From: an uncultured Eubacteriales bacterium
Lineage (GTDB): Bacteria > Bacillota > Clostridia > UBA1381
DNA length: 10,893 nt
NCBI GenBank assembly: GCA_900556575.1
Contig: USPO01000032.1
Span: forward strand, 1 to 10,893
Reading direction: 5' to 3'
Of this stretch, positions 1 to 5,668 are shown piece after piece. The notes below the pieces were generated by a model, which ran no database searches, was not told the origin of the DNA, and was given only the letters and a program-made list of their open reading frames with translations. The translations under genes were made by a program, and so were the position numbers. Within the stretch, counting starts at the first letter, position 1; every line of letters begins with the position of its first letter.

Positions 1-137
1 GACAAGAACTCTGCACTGTTCATTTTTCAATGTACAAATTCATTCGCTGTCTCATTGACAGCTTATTCATTATATCATATCTTTAAGTACTTGATTTTAA
101 CTTATTTACTTGATATTTACGTTGCCTTGCCGACAAC
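1..137 (-). other. Untranslated leader of a leftward transcript, possibly the 5' leader of an rRNA operon
   Basis: No plausible reading frame with a ribosome binding site is seen here. Read leftward from the promoter at 145-172, the transcript would contain a small stem-loop at 121-137 (GTTG/CAAC ends) and a perfect 6-bp stem with a 5-nt loop at 46-62 (GCTGTC/GACAGC). It then has the motif TTGTACATTGAAAAATGAAC near 17-36. A TTGAAAA(C/A)TGAAC-like string shortly before 16S rRNA is common in Firmicute rRNA leaders, which I recall rather than computed. A second TATAAT sits within the leader near 70-75 (minus strand) without a clear -35. The downstream gene lies outside the window, so the rRNA assignment is an inference. 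A leader of a protein gene is the alternative. Confidence 0.4.
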
Positions 138-144
138 ATAAATA

Positions 145-172
145 ATTATACCACAAATTCAAAAAAAGTCAA
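145..172 (-). promoter_or_regulatory. Sigma-A promoter, leftward
   Basis: On the minus strand, TTGACT (172-167) is followed after 16 bp by TATAAT (150-145). Upstream of the -35 the sequence (187-280) is extremely AT-rich with A and T tracts, as in UP elements of strong stable-RNA promoters. Transcription would start near 138 and leave the window on the left. Confidence 0.6.
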
Positions 173-179
173 TACTTTT

Positions 180-186
180 TGTCGAA
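180..186 (+). promoter_or_regulatory. Perfect Spo0A-box heptamer (TGTCGAA)
   Basis: TGTCGAA matches the classical 0A box exactly and is embedded in TTTTTGTCGAAAAAT. It lies 7 bp upstream of the -35 of the leftward promoter. A 7-mer can occur by chance, and Spo0A control of the downstream gene is inferred only from position. Confidence 0.35.
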
Positions 187-285
187 AAATAGTATATAAA
201 TACATTTCAATTTAAGCCTCATCTATTAGTTATTATGCTTCATTTATAAAATACTATACATTTTTATAACAATTTAAAATAAAAA

Positions 286-771
286 TCATCTATATAAATC
301 TTTCTGCACAGTATTAACCTTGCCATTTTCTATCTCTACAACCGCATATGTGCCACCGTATCTTATACTTCCCGGATTAAGCAATGTTGTACCCCCTGTA
401 TACACGGTATCCTGATAATGAGTATGACCGAATACACACAATCCCGCACCAATTTCATTCGCCTTTTTCGCAAGGGTTCTGTAATCACTATGCGCCTCTT
501 GTTTTACATAATAGGTATGACCATGAGTCAAAAATATTTTTACTCCGTCTACAATAAATACATTTTCTACCGGAGCTGCTGAAAAAATATCACAGTTTCC
601 GCATACATAATATACCGGAATATCCGGATATTCTGCCTTTAAATCCTGTGCATCTCCGGCATAGTCACCGGCATGAATAATACCGCTTACTCTATATTCA
701 AAGTTATCTATAATTTCCTTACAATTTCTTATATCTCCGTGTGAATCGGAGAATACCAATAATCTTTGCAT
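286..771 (-). CDS. yfcE: YfcE/MJ0936-type metallophosphodiesterase
   Basis: A 161-residue calcineurin-like phosphoesterase of the small YfcE/MJ0936 family, cytosolic, expected to use two divalent metals to cleave phosphodiester bonds. The natural substrate is not established for the family. All five metal-site blocks are present in order: D9-x-H11 (SDSHGD), D36 (GDYAGD), N59 (GNCD), H83 (THGH) and H116-x-H118 (GHTH). The conserved NPGS is at 132-135. The length is slightly short but complete for the family. The ATG at 771 is preceded by AAAGGA about 5-6 nt upstream. The gene diverges from spoIIE and has its own promoter at 818-846. In many Firmicutes this gene follows the RdgB/HAM1 pyrophosphatase gene; here it stands alone. 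Family assignment is firm; the physiological role is unknown. Confidence 0.9.
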   Translation of the reverse strand: MQRLLVFSDSHGDIRNCKEIIDNFEYRVSGIIHAGDYAGDAQDLKAEYPDIPVYYVCGNCDIFSAAPVENVFIVDGVKIFLTHGHTYYVKQEAHSDYRTLAKKANEIGAGLCVFGHTHYQDTVYTGGTTLLNPGSIRYGGTYAVVEIENGKVNTVQKDLYR

Positions 772-817
772 AAAAATCCTTTATCTCACTTTCTATCTCA
801 AAAACTTCTTATTTTGC

Positions 818-846
818 ATTATAGCATATATTATCGCCATTGTAAA
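818..846 (-). promoter_or_regulatory. Promoter of the yfcE-like gene
   Basis: On the minus strand, TTTACA (846-841), a 17-bp spacer and TATAAT (823-818), with an upstream TG that makes an extended -10 (TGCTATAAT). The predicted start near 811 gives a 5' leader of about 40 nt to the ATG at 771. Confidence 0.7.
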
Positions 847-935
847 GATATTTGATACATTTTCTCTGTTTTTAGCTGTTTTTTTATGCAGTACACCTTT
901 TTAATGCAAAAATTTTTATATCGATACCGCATATT

Positions 936-968
936 ATGACAAAGTTTTCATTATCTGTGTGCTATAAT
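936..968 (+). promoter_or_regulatory. spoIIE promoter with 21-bp spacing (Spo0A-type sigma-A promoter)
   Basis: ATGACA (936-941) and TATAAT (963-968) are separated by 21 bp; a second overlapping TATAAT is at 968-973. Such long spacing is a known property of the Spo0A-activated sigma-A promoters spoIIE and spoIIG in Bacillus subtilis, where Spo0A~P contacts RNA polymerase at the -35. The complementary strand over the -35 reads TTTGTCATAA, a 5-of-7 match to the 0A box. Direct Spo0A control is inferred. The presence of the -10 at 963-973 also shows that an upstream ATG at 936 cannot be the translation start. Confidence 0.5.
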
Positions 969-992
969 ATAATGATGAAAGGAATGATTTTT

Positions 993-3260
993 ATGACTAC
1001 ACCAAGCACCGCTCCAAATTTACGACGACCAATTATTCAAGACTTATTCCCATGCATTATACTTTTTCTTTCGGCAAGAGCTGAAATTATGGGATTGCAT
1101 CTTTTTGGCACTGCTGCATTTGCTGCTTATTTTGACATGAGAATATCATATATAGGTATACTGATTATATGTATTGGATTAATAACTTCAGGTAGTACTG
1201 CCTTAATTACCAAATACATAACCGCCTCTCTATTATTATGGATATATTTTTCTTTTTTCAGAAAGAAAAATCTTCAATATAACTCCGCCGCCTGCACGAT
1301 TTCAATAATAATCGGCGGCTTTATAAATATACTATCCTCTGCCGCACTTTCAAACTCCAGCTCAATCCCCCATGAGTTGATCTCATCACTTATAGAAGGG
1401 ACAGGCTGTGGAATAATGTACATAATATTTCAAAGGGCCGCTGATTTCATCTCCACTGAAAAACTCAGAAAAAACATTTCAAAGGATGAGCTTATAAGCA
1501 CTGCACTATGTGCCGGTGTATGTGCAAGCGGTCTTTCCGGAATAAACTTTCCTATGGGAATTACACTTTCCGGAATTTTTTCAATATATATCATAATGTG
1601 CATATCATATGCCTGCAGTCTGTCAAGTGCTGGCAGTGCCGGCCTCGGTATAGGATTTATGTGTTCAATGTCTAAATCCTCTGCTATTGTATCATCGGGA
1701 TTTTACGGCTTATGTGCTGTTTTCGGAAGCCTTTTAAAGGGTTTCGGCAAATTCGGAGCTGCGGTAGGATTTTTAGGCGGAGCCTCCGCATCACTCATAT
1801 ACTCCCATTTTGGTACAAGCCCCGATATAAGTTCATCCGATATAATAATAGGGGCTGCTCTCTTTCTGCTTACACCGGAACGCCTACATATGAAAATAAA
1901 CGGCTTTTTCACAAATTCTATAAGAATTGACGAATCAACCAGCAGTGACAGACTTCGTTCATACCTTTTTCGTCGTATGAACGCTATGGCAAATTCTTTT
2001 TCCACACTCGCCAATTCCTTTAGTGAACTTTCAGATACCCGTCTCACAAATGCATCTGCGAATGCTGCCGATTTATTCGAGGATACCGCAAGGCGTGTTT
2101 GCCAAGGCTGTTCATTCGCCTCAGAATGTTGGGAAAAAGAATTTAATATCACATACCGCCGTATGCTTGCACTTCTCGAACAAATGGAAAACAACGGTGC
2201 TATAATAAATGCACCTCAAAACACAAAGTGCATACGATATGAAACCTTTATAAATGAATTTATCCACATATACGAAAACTACCGTCGCAGCGAGATTTTT
2301 AAAGGCGAGTCTAAACGCAGCCGTGATATTGCCGCCGAACAGTACAAAGGATTTGCTGATATACTCTCCAAAACAGCAAGCTCAATAGAAAACAAATTAT
2401 GCTTTCATAATGATTATGAAAGCGAACTCATTACAGAATTTGACAAAAACGGAATTTCTCTATTTGAAATAAGTGTTCTTGACCTCGGTGACGGACGACT
2501 CGAAATATATCTCGGATTAAGCAGCGGCGCATATGCAGACAAGCTGGAGGATATAATTAAGACTGTGACGGGAAAAGAAATGGAATTTGAAAGTGAAAAT
2601 GGAGGAATTGTAAAGCTTGTATCCCGTCAGGTTTACAAGGTAAATGTCGGATTTTGCTCTGTCCCATGTGACGGCTGTGAAATATGCGGAGATAATTCCG
2701 ACATATTTGATACAGAGGACGGACTCTCATTTATAATAATATCTGACGGAATGGGATGCGGCAAAAATGCCGAAAAAGAAAGCAAATGCATTGTTAATTT
2801 ATTAAAAGAATTTCTAAACTCCGGATTTGACGCAGAAACCGCAATCAAAACAATAAACTCATCTCTATGCTTGCAGCTCGACAGAGAGAGAACTGCTTCC
2901 ATAGATATGCTTTGCATAGACAGAACAAGCGGAATTGCAAAACTGTTCAAAATAGGCTGTGCGGAAACATTTTTCCGGCACGGGGATACAACAGATGTTA
3001 TTTTTCCCGTATCACTCCCTGCCGGTATCGTCGAGGAAATAGATATGAAGCCCCAGATAATACGAGTGCATTCCGGTGATATACTTGTTATGGCAACAGA
3101 TGGTGTTACAGAAAGCGGAACGGGAGAATGGATCAGACATGAAATATATCCGGAACTTTCTCCCGAAGACAATGCTCGGTCTATTATATCAAAAGCAGTT
3201 TCAAAATGGAGAGGACGAGCTTTTGACGACATGACGTGCATTGTAATAAAAATCGAATAA
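993..3260 (+). CDS. spoIIE: Stage II sporulation protein E (SpoIIE), PP2C-type phosphatase
   Basis: Membrane-bound serine phosphatase that dephosphorylates SpoIIAA and so activates sigma-F in the forespore; it also acts at the polar septum with FtsZ. From the ATG at 993 it has 755 residues, against about 830 in Bacillus. The start is chosen because GAAAGGA lies 9 nt upstream and the earlier in-frame ATGs overlap the -10. Order: a hydrophobic N-terminal half with roughly ten membrane segments (about 15-300), a soluble linker with a CxxC-x5-C cluster (VCQGCSFASEC) seen in clostridial SpoIIE, and a C-terminal PP2C domain (about 545-755). Metal aspartates appear as D567 (GDNSD), D585 (SDGMG), D703 (ATDGV) and D745/746 (DDMT). 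The 18- and 118-residue spacings equal those of B. subtilis D610/D628/D746 as I recall them. It faces lysR with only 10 bp between stop codons. Confidence 0.93.
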   Translation: MTTPSTAPNLRRPIIQDLFPCIILFLSARAEIMGLHLFGTAAFAAYFDMRISYIGILIICIGLITSGSTALITKYITASLLLWIYFSFFRKKNLQYNSAACTISIIIGGFINILSSAALSNSSSIPHELISSLIEGTGCGIMYIIFQRAADFISTEKLRKNISKDELISTALCAGVCASGLSGINFPMGITLSGIFSIYIIMCISYACSLSSAGSAGLGIGFMCSMSKSSAIVSSGFYGLCAVFGSLLKGFGKFGAAVGFLGGASASLIYSHFGTSPDISSSDIIIGAALFLLTPERLHMKINGFFTNSIRIDESTSSDRLRSYLFRRMNAMANSFSTLANSFSELSDTRLTNASANAADLFEDTARRVCQGCSFASECWEKEFNITYRRMLALLEQMENNGAIINAPQNTKCIRYETFINEFIHIYENYRRSEIFKGESKRSRDIAAEQYKGFADILSKTASSIENKLCFHNDYESELITEFDKNGISLFEISVLDLGDGRLEIYLGLSSGAYADKLEDIIKTVTGKEMEFESENGGIVKLVSRQVYKVNVGFCSVPCDGCEICGDNSDIFDTEDGLSFIIISDGMGCGKNAEKESKCIVNLLKEFLNSGFDAETAIKTINSSLCLQLDRERTASIDMLCIDRTSGIAKLFKIGCAETFFRHGDTTDVIFPVSLPAGIVEEIDMKPQIIRVHSGDILVMATDGVTESGTGEWIRHEIYPELSPEDNARSIISKAVSKWRGRAFDDMTCIVIKIE

Positions 3261-3270
3261 ACTTATAAAC

Positions 3271-4140
3271 TCAATCCATAGTATGATATTTTTTTCTAAC
3301 CCATTCTCTGACGTGCTTAACAAATTTTCTTGTCGCAGAGGATGGGTTATCCGCAACTGCTATACCTATTTTTCTTATTGCATCAATATCCAGCGGCTTT
3401 CTTAATATCTGAGAATAGCCTTCGGTTGCAAGTGCCGATAAAAGCGATACCCCCAGTCCCACACGCACCATTGCCATTACAGTATATATATCATGAGCAG
3501 TATATTTAATCGTTGGCTCTAAACCGCAGCGGTCAAAAAACGGTTTTGCCTCATTATCTCCGTCATCCTGCCATATAAACGGTTCTTTTGACAACATTTC
3601 AACAGAAATAAATTTCTCATTAAAATATTTATGTGTTGTCGGAATAATCGCATAAAACGGGTCATCCTTCAAAAAAAAGGTTTTAAACGGCTGCTGTGTC
3701 GGTATTCTTACAAAGGCACAATCCGCACTTCCGGTAATAAGCCATCGTTCGATTTCATTAAACGAGCCGTGCATTATATTAAATTCTATACCCGGATACA
3801 ACTTTTCAAATTCGTTTATAATATACGGCAGCCATTGGGTTGCCGTACTTGTAAATGCTGCCACCCTTATATGGCCGGATTCCAACCCATGCAGTTCATC
3901 TACTTTTTCCCGAAGTCGGTTTTCCGAGTTACAAACATCATTTAAATACGGCAAAAGCTCTTTTCCGTCACTCGTAAGAGAAACCCCGTTTCTGCTTCTG
4001 TTAAGGAGCGTACAGCCAAGGTCATTTTCAAGCATCATCAATGCATGACTTATGCTTGATTGAGAATATCCTAATAGCTGTGCCGTTTTACTTATACTCC
4101 CGTTCTTGATTATGTTTTGAAATATCTCATAGTTATTCAT
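3271..4140 (-). CDS. LysR-family transcriptional regulator
   Basis: A 289-residue LysR-type regulator. The N-terminal winged helix-turn-helix spans about residues 1-60 (NGSISKTAQLLGYSQSSISH, then LGCTLLNRSRNGVSLTSDG), followed by a linker helix and a periplasmic-binding-like effector domain from about 90 to the end. The start at 4140 is preferred because GGGGGA lies about 8 nt upstream; an in-frame ATG at 4173 has no ribosome binding site and abuts the inverted repeat at 4177-4203. The gene diverges from the 47-residue microprotein gene, and LysR regulators usually control their divergent neighbour and themselves. The effector is unknown. A minus-strand TATAAT at 4239-4234 could be its -10, with only a poor -35. 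No terminator is visible between this gene and convergent spoIIE. Confidence 0.88.
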   Translation of the reverse strand: MNNYEIFQNIIKNGSISKTAQLLGYSQSSISHALMMLENDLGCTLLNRSRNGVSLTSDGKELLPYLNDVCNSENRLREKVDELHGLESGHIRVAAFTSTATQWLPYIINEFEKLYPGIEFNIMHGSFNEIERWLITGSADCAFVRIPTQQPFKTFFLKDDPFYAIIPTTHKYFNEKFISVEMLSKEPFIWQDDGDNEAKPFFDRCGLEPTIKYTAHDIYTVMAMVRVGLGVSLLSALATEGYSQILRKPLDIDAIRKIGIAVADNPSSATRKFVKHVREWVRKKYHTMD

Positions 4141-4176
4141 TCTTAATTCCCCCGTAAGTAACAAATCTCGCATTAA

Positions 4177-4203
4177 TTATATATCGATTTTTTCGATATA
4201 TAA
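4177..4203. promoter_or_regulatory. Perfect 11-bp inverted repeat, candidate LysR operator
   Basis: TTATATATCGA (4177-4187), five T, then TCGATATATAA (4193-4203): a perfect inverted repeat. Its core TCGA-N5-TCGA fits the LysR-box rule T-N11-A (T4184 to A4196). It is centred near 4190, about -65 from the predicted start of the divergent transcript (near 4255), the usual place for the LysR recognition site. Binding is inferred. Confidence 0.55.
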
Positions 4204-4219
4204 CATCTAAATCATCTGC

Positions 4220-4248
4220 TTTTCAAATTGATAATTATATGATACAAT
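4220..4248 (+). promoter_or_regulatory. Promoter of the SHOCT-like microprotein gene
   Basis: TTTTCA (4220-4225), a 17-bp spacer and TACAAT (4243-4248). The -35 matches the consensus at four of six positions, which fits a promoter needing an activator. The predicted start near 4255 leaves a leader of about 60 nt. Confidence 0.45.
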
Positions 4249-4313
4249 AAAACCATAGAAAAGTCAAGAACATATCAGCATACGAATATATTAATTTAGA
4301 GGAGGAATGACAT

Positions 4314-4457
4314 ATGTTGAAGTTTACAGTAGCAGATTTATATGAGAAGAAGTATACAGGAAAAATGATAACTCGTGAAGAATACGAAAAGAAACAGAAA
4401 CCGTCTGCAGCAGGTTTTCTTGCAGGACTTTTGAAGAAGAAGCAATATTGTGCATAA
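4314..4457 (+). CDS. 47-residue SHOCT-like microprotein
   Basis: A short gene of 47 codons (start MLKFTVADLYEKKY, stop TAA) with a textbook ribosome binding site: AGGAGG at 4300-4305, 8 nt before the ATG. Residues 8-27 (DLYEKKYTGKMITREEYEKK) resemble the SHOCT pattern (hydrophobic helix, G, I/M-T-x-E-E-Y/F, K-rich helix), a short helical-hairpin motif often found at the end of membrane or envelope-related proteins. The rest (PSAAGFLAGLLKKK) is a short amphipathic segment with a basic end. No signal peptide is seen. It has its own promoter, a possible LysR operator upstream, and a strong terminator 6 nt after the stop. The reading frame is well supported; the function is unknown. An 84-codon reading frame on the opposite strand is its shadow and lacks comparable signals. 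Confidence 0.75.
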   Translation: MLKFTVADLYEKKYTGKMITREEYEKKQKPSAAGFLAGLLKKKQYCA

Positions 4458-4463
4458 AAATGG

Positions 4464-4498
4464 GGCTGTTGCAAAACTTTGTTTTGCAACAGCCTTTT
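4464..4498. terminator. Bidirectional intrinsic terminator
   Basis: A perfect 14-bp stem, GGCTGTTGCAAAAC (4464-4477) with GTTTTGCAACAGCC (4481-4494), with a 3-nt loop and TTTT on the + side. On the minus strand it is followed by CCATTTTTATG, so it also serves the TM2 gene, whose stop codon (4499-4497) overlaps the T run. Confidence 0.9.
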
Positions 4499-4679
4499 AC
4501 GGATAGTACGGATTAGGCTTAAGCAGCAAGATAATCAAGTCAATAACTACACCGACACCGAAAATACCGCCTGTACATAAATAGATTATTCCAAAAATAA
4601 CTTTTCCTTCATAAAATTTATGAATTCCAAGAACTCCTAAAAATAAGCACAGAAAAAATGCGACCCATTTATTTTTCAT
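4497..4679 (-). CDS. TM2-domain membrane protein
   Basis: A 60-residue protein that is essentially one TM2 domain: a first membrane helix (about 5-20, VAFFLCLFLGVLGIHKFY), the hallmark G-x-H-x-F-Y motif in GIHKFYEGK, then a second helix (about 27-53) with GxxxxD near its middle (GVGVVIDLIILLL). Proteins of this kind sit in the cytoplasmic membrane; their role is not established. The ATG is preceded by AGAGGAG at 8 nt. It lies 27 bp downstream of the XRE-cupin gene on the same strand, so it is probably co-transcribed with it, and it ends in the shared terminator with the SHOCT-like gene. Length is usual for stand-alone bacterial TM2 proteins. Confidence 0.85.
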   Translation of the reverse strand: MKNKWVAFFLCLFLGVLGIHKFYEGKVIFGIIYLCTGGIFGVGVVIDLIILLLKPNPYYP

Positions 4680-4706
4680 TTTCCTAACTCCTCTCTATTT
4701 AATTTT

Positions 4707-4964
4707 TTATTTAACTTTCCATGTAAATACCATATGAATTCTTAAAAGCTCATCTGTTTCATTCCGATAGATATGTTCATCCTCCGTAGTAAATCGAATT
4801 GCATCACCTTCCGGAATTATATACTCCTTTCCTTTGGTTATCAGAGTCATTGTACTGTTTACTACCATACAAAATTCTACCGTACCTATTCCATGACCGC
4901 CCACCTTATATTCACAATGCGGCTGCACCTTAAATATATATTTCAAAATCTCTTGCATCTTCAT
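4707..4964 (-). pseudogene. Cupin half of a frameshifted XRE-cupin regulator
   Basis: This frame encodes the C-terminal cupin (small-molecule sensing) domain that should be fused to the HTH half upstream. The homologous part begins at about KVQPHCEYKVGGHG, after the frameshift; it continues with the beta-strand pattern VEFCMVVNSTMTLI, the turn KGKEYIIPEGDAIRF and the ending LLRIHMVFTWKVK, as in cupin_2 domains of XRE regulators. The His-rich metal site of enzymatic cupins is absent, as usual for sensor cupins. The ATG at 4964 and another 6 nt later lack a ribosome binding site, and the residues they add (MKMQEILKYIF) are an out-of-frame reading of the upstream half. It is therefore unlikely to be made as a separate protein in quantity. 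Confidence 0.7.
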
Positions 4965-5259
4965 AAGGAAAATAGGTATATACGGTATATTCTTCCGTTT
5001 CCTTTGTTTTTACAAGGCTCTTTTTCTTAATATGCAGCGGCTCACTTTCCGGCGCACTTATTAAATACGAGAAAGGAACACGCAGACCACTTACTATTTT
5101 TTCTATTGTTACAACTGTTGGATTTGATACTCCCCTTTCAATCTGTCCGAGCATACTCTTTGATATTCCGGTCTGATCCGCCGCATCATCAAGAGATATA
5201 TTTAACCTTTTTCTTAAATTTCTCAGATTGATTGCTATATTGTTCGTTATATACTGCAT
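4930..5259 (-). pseudogene. HTH half of a frameshifted XRE-cupin (PuuR-like) regulator
   Basis: 109 codons. Residues about 9-66 form an XRE/Cro-type helix-turn-helix (LRNLRKRLNISLDDAADQTG, SKSMLGQIERGVSNPTV), and the linker (IKKKSLVKTKETEEYTVY) leads into the first cupin strands. The frame stops at 4932-4930, exactly where the cupin continues one base over. Removing one T from the run at 4932-4934 (minus-strand TTT) would join them as FEIYIKVQPHCEY, giving about 180 residues, the normal length of this family. The start has AGAGGAG at 8 nt. Family members of the PuuR type repress polyamine/GABA catabolic genes and sense a ligand through the cupin. The divergent GABA operon is the likely target. 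A truncated HTH protein may still be made. Sequencing error, real mutation and programmed frameshifting cannot be told apart here. Confidence 0.75.
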
Positions 5260-5293
5260 TGTTCCTGCTCCTCTTTTAGGTATTATTTATTTC

Positions 5294-5322
5294 ATTCTAC
5301 CACATATATTATGATTTGTAAA
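5294..5322 (-). promoter_or_regulatory. Promoter of the XRE-cupin/TM2 unit
   Basis: On the minus strand, TTTACA (5322-5317), a 17-bp spacer and TAGAAT (5299-5294). The predicted start near 5287 gives a leader of about 28 nt to the ATG at 5259. Confidence 0.65.
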
Positions 5323-5379
5323 GGCTTTTGTACATTTTTTGTATTTTTCAACTCATAAGCCATATATCAGCAAAAAAAT

Positions 5380-5407
5380 ATTTTTGTGCAGTATAACACA
5401 CAAAAAT
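5380..5407. promoter_or_regulatory. 9-bp inverted repeat between divergent promoters, candidate operator
   Basis: ATTTTTGTG (5380-5388), 10 nt, CACAAAAAT (5399-5407): a perfect inverted repeat between the regulator promoter and the operon promoter. Its centre lies about 72 bp upstream of the predicted operon start. It does not match the Rex, CcpA or CodY consensus. It may bind the XRE-cupin protein or another activator. The local sequence is A/T-tract rich, so part of the match could be compositional. Confidence 0.35.
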
Positions 5408-5430
5408 TTTATTTTTTTCAAAAAAACCTC

Positions 5431-5459
5431 TTGACAAATTAAATTTATTGTGCTATTAT
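5431..5459 (+). promoter_or_regulatory. Promoter of the GABA operon and its leader
   Basis: Consensus TTGACA (5431-5436), a 17-bp spacer and TATTAT (5454-5459), with TG at 5451-5452 as an extended -10. The predicted start is near 5466. A 10-bp palindrome, TTGAATTCAA (5467-5476), begins at the start site and is a possible repressor site. The 5' leader to the permease start is about 200 nt. Confidence 0.75.
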
Positions 5460-5505
5460 ATTGATGTTGAATTCAATAAGGCATATATAAATAAATATGA
5501 TAAAC

Positions 5506-5566
5506 AATGAGGTTTATTTCATGGATTGTGTGAAAATACATACCATGAAACAAACCTCATTTTTTT
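5506..5566 (+). terminator. Leader terminator upstream of the permease (candidate attenuator)
   Basis: The left arm (5508-5524, TGAGGTTTATTTCATGG) pairs with the right arm (5543-5559, CCATGAAACAAACCTCA) at 16 of 17 positions, followed by seven T (5560-5566). The inner part can extend by 5 bp to a GAAA tetraloop (5532-5535). This is a strong intrinsic terminator about 100 nt after the operon promoter and about 100 nt before the permease start, so full-length operon mRNA must read through it. The left arm contains GAGG (5509-5512) and the ATG (5521) of the leader ORF. Alternatively it ends a 100-nt small RNA. Confidence 0.7.
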
Positions 5567-5652
5567 ATATCCGCCTTTGCTGCAGCCACATAGCATACAA
5601 AGCTTATTTCTATTACAATGTGCGTTATGACGCACACACGAAAATAACTTAA
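5521..5652 (+). CDS. 43-residue putative leader peptide overlapping the attenuator
   Basis: An ATG with GAGG 8 nt upstream opens a 43-codon frame (MDCVKIHTMKQTSFFYIRLC...) ending in TAA 16 nt before the permease GTG. The frame runs through the terminator hairpin and its T run (codons for S-F-F-Y). The peptide is rich in aromatic and Cys residues (FFY, CC, AYFYY) and resembles no family I recognise. A second stem-loop, TGTGCGT/ACGCACA (5619-5636), lies in its last third. A ribosome translating the first codons would disrupt the hairpin, so the ORF could act as the sensor in an attenuation mechanism. That it is translated is an inference from the ribosome binding site and position; a chance frame is possible. 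Confidence 0.4.
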   Translation: MDCVKIHTMKQTSFFYIRLCCSHIAYKAYFYYNVRYDAHTKIT

Positions 5653-5668
5653 AAGAGGTTGATGTAAA

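Noticed and set aside
936..992. Upstream in-frame ATG (936) as the spoIIE start
   Set aside because: The stretch contains the -10 element and has no ribosome binding site; GAAAGGA fits the ATG at 993.
2633..3241. 202-codon minus-strand reading frame inside spoIIE
   Set aside because: It mirrors the PP2C domain of spoIIE, has no ribosome binding site and no recognisable domain.
4235..4489. 84-codon minus-strand reading frame
   Set aside because: It is antisense to the well-supported 47-codon gene, includes the terminator stem, and lacks a ribosome binding site.
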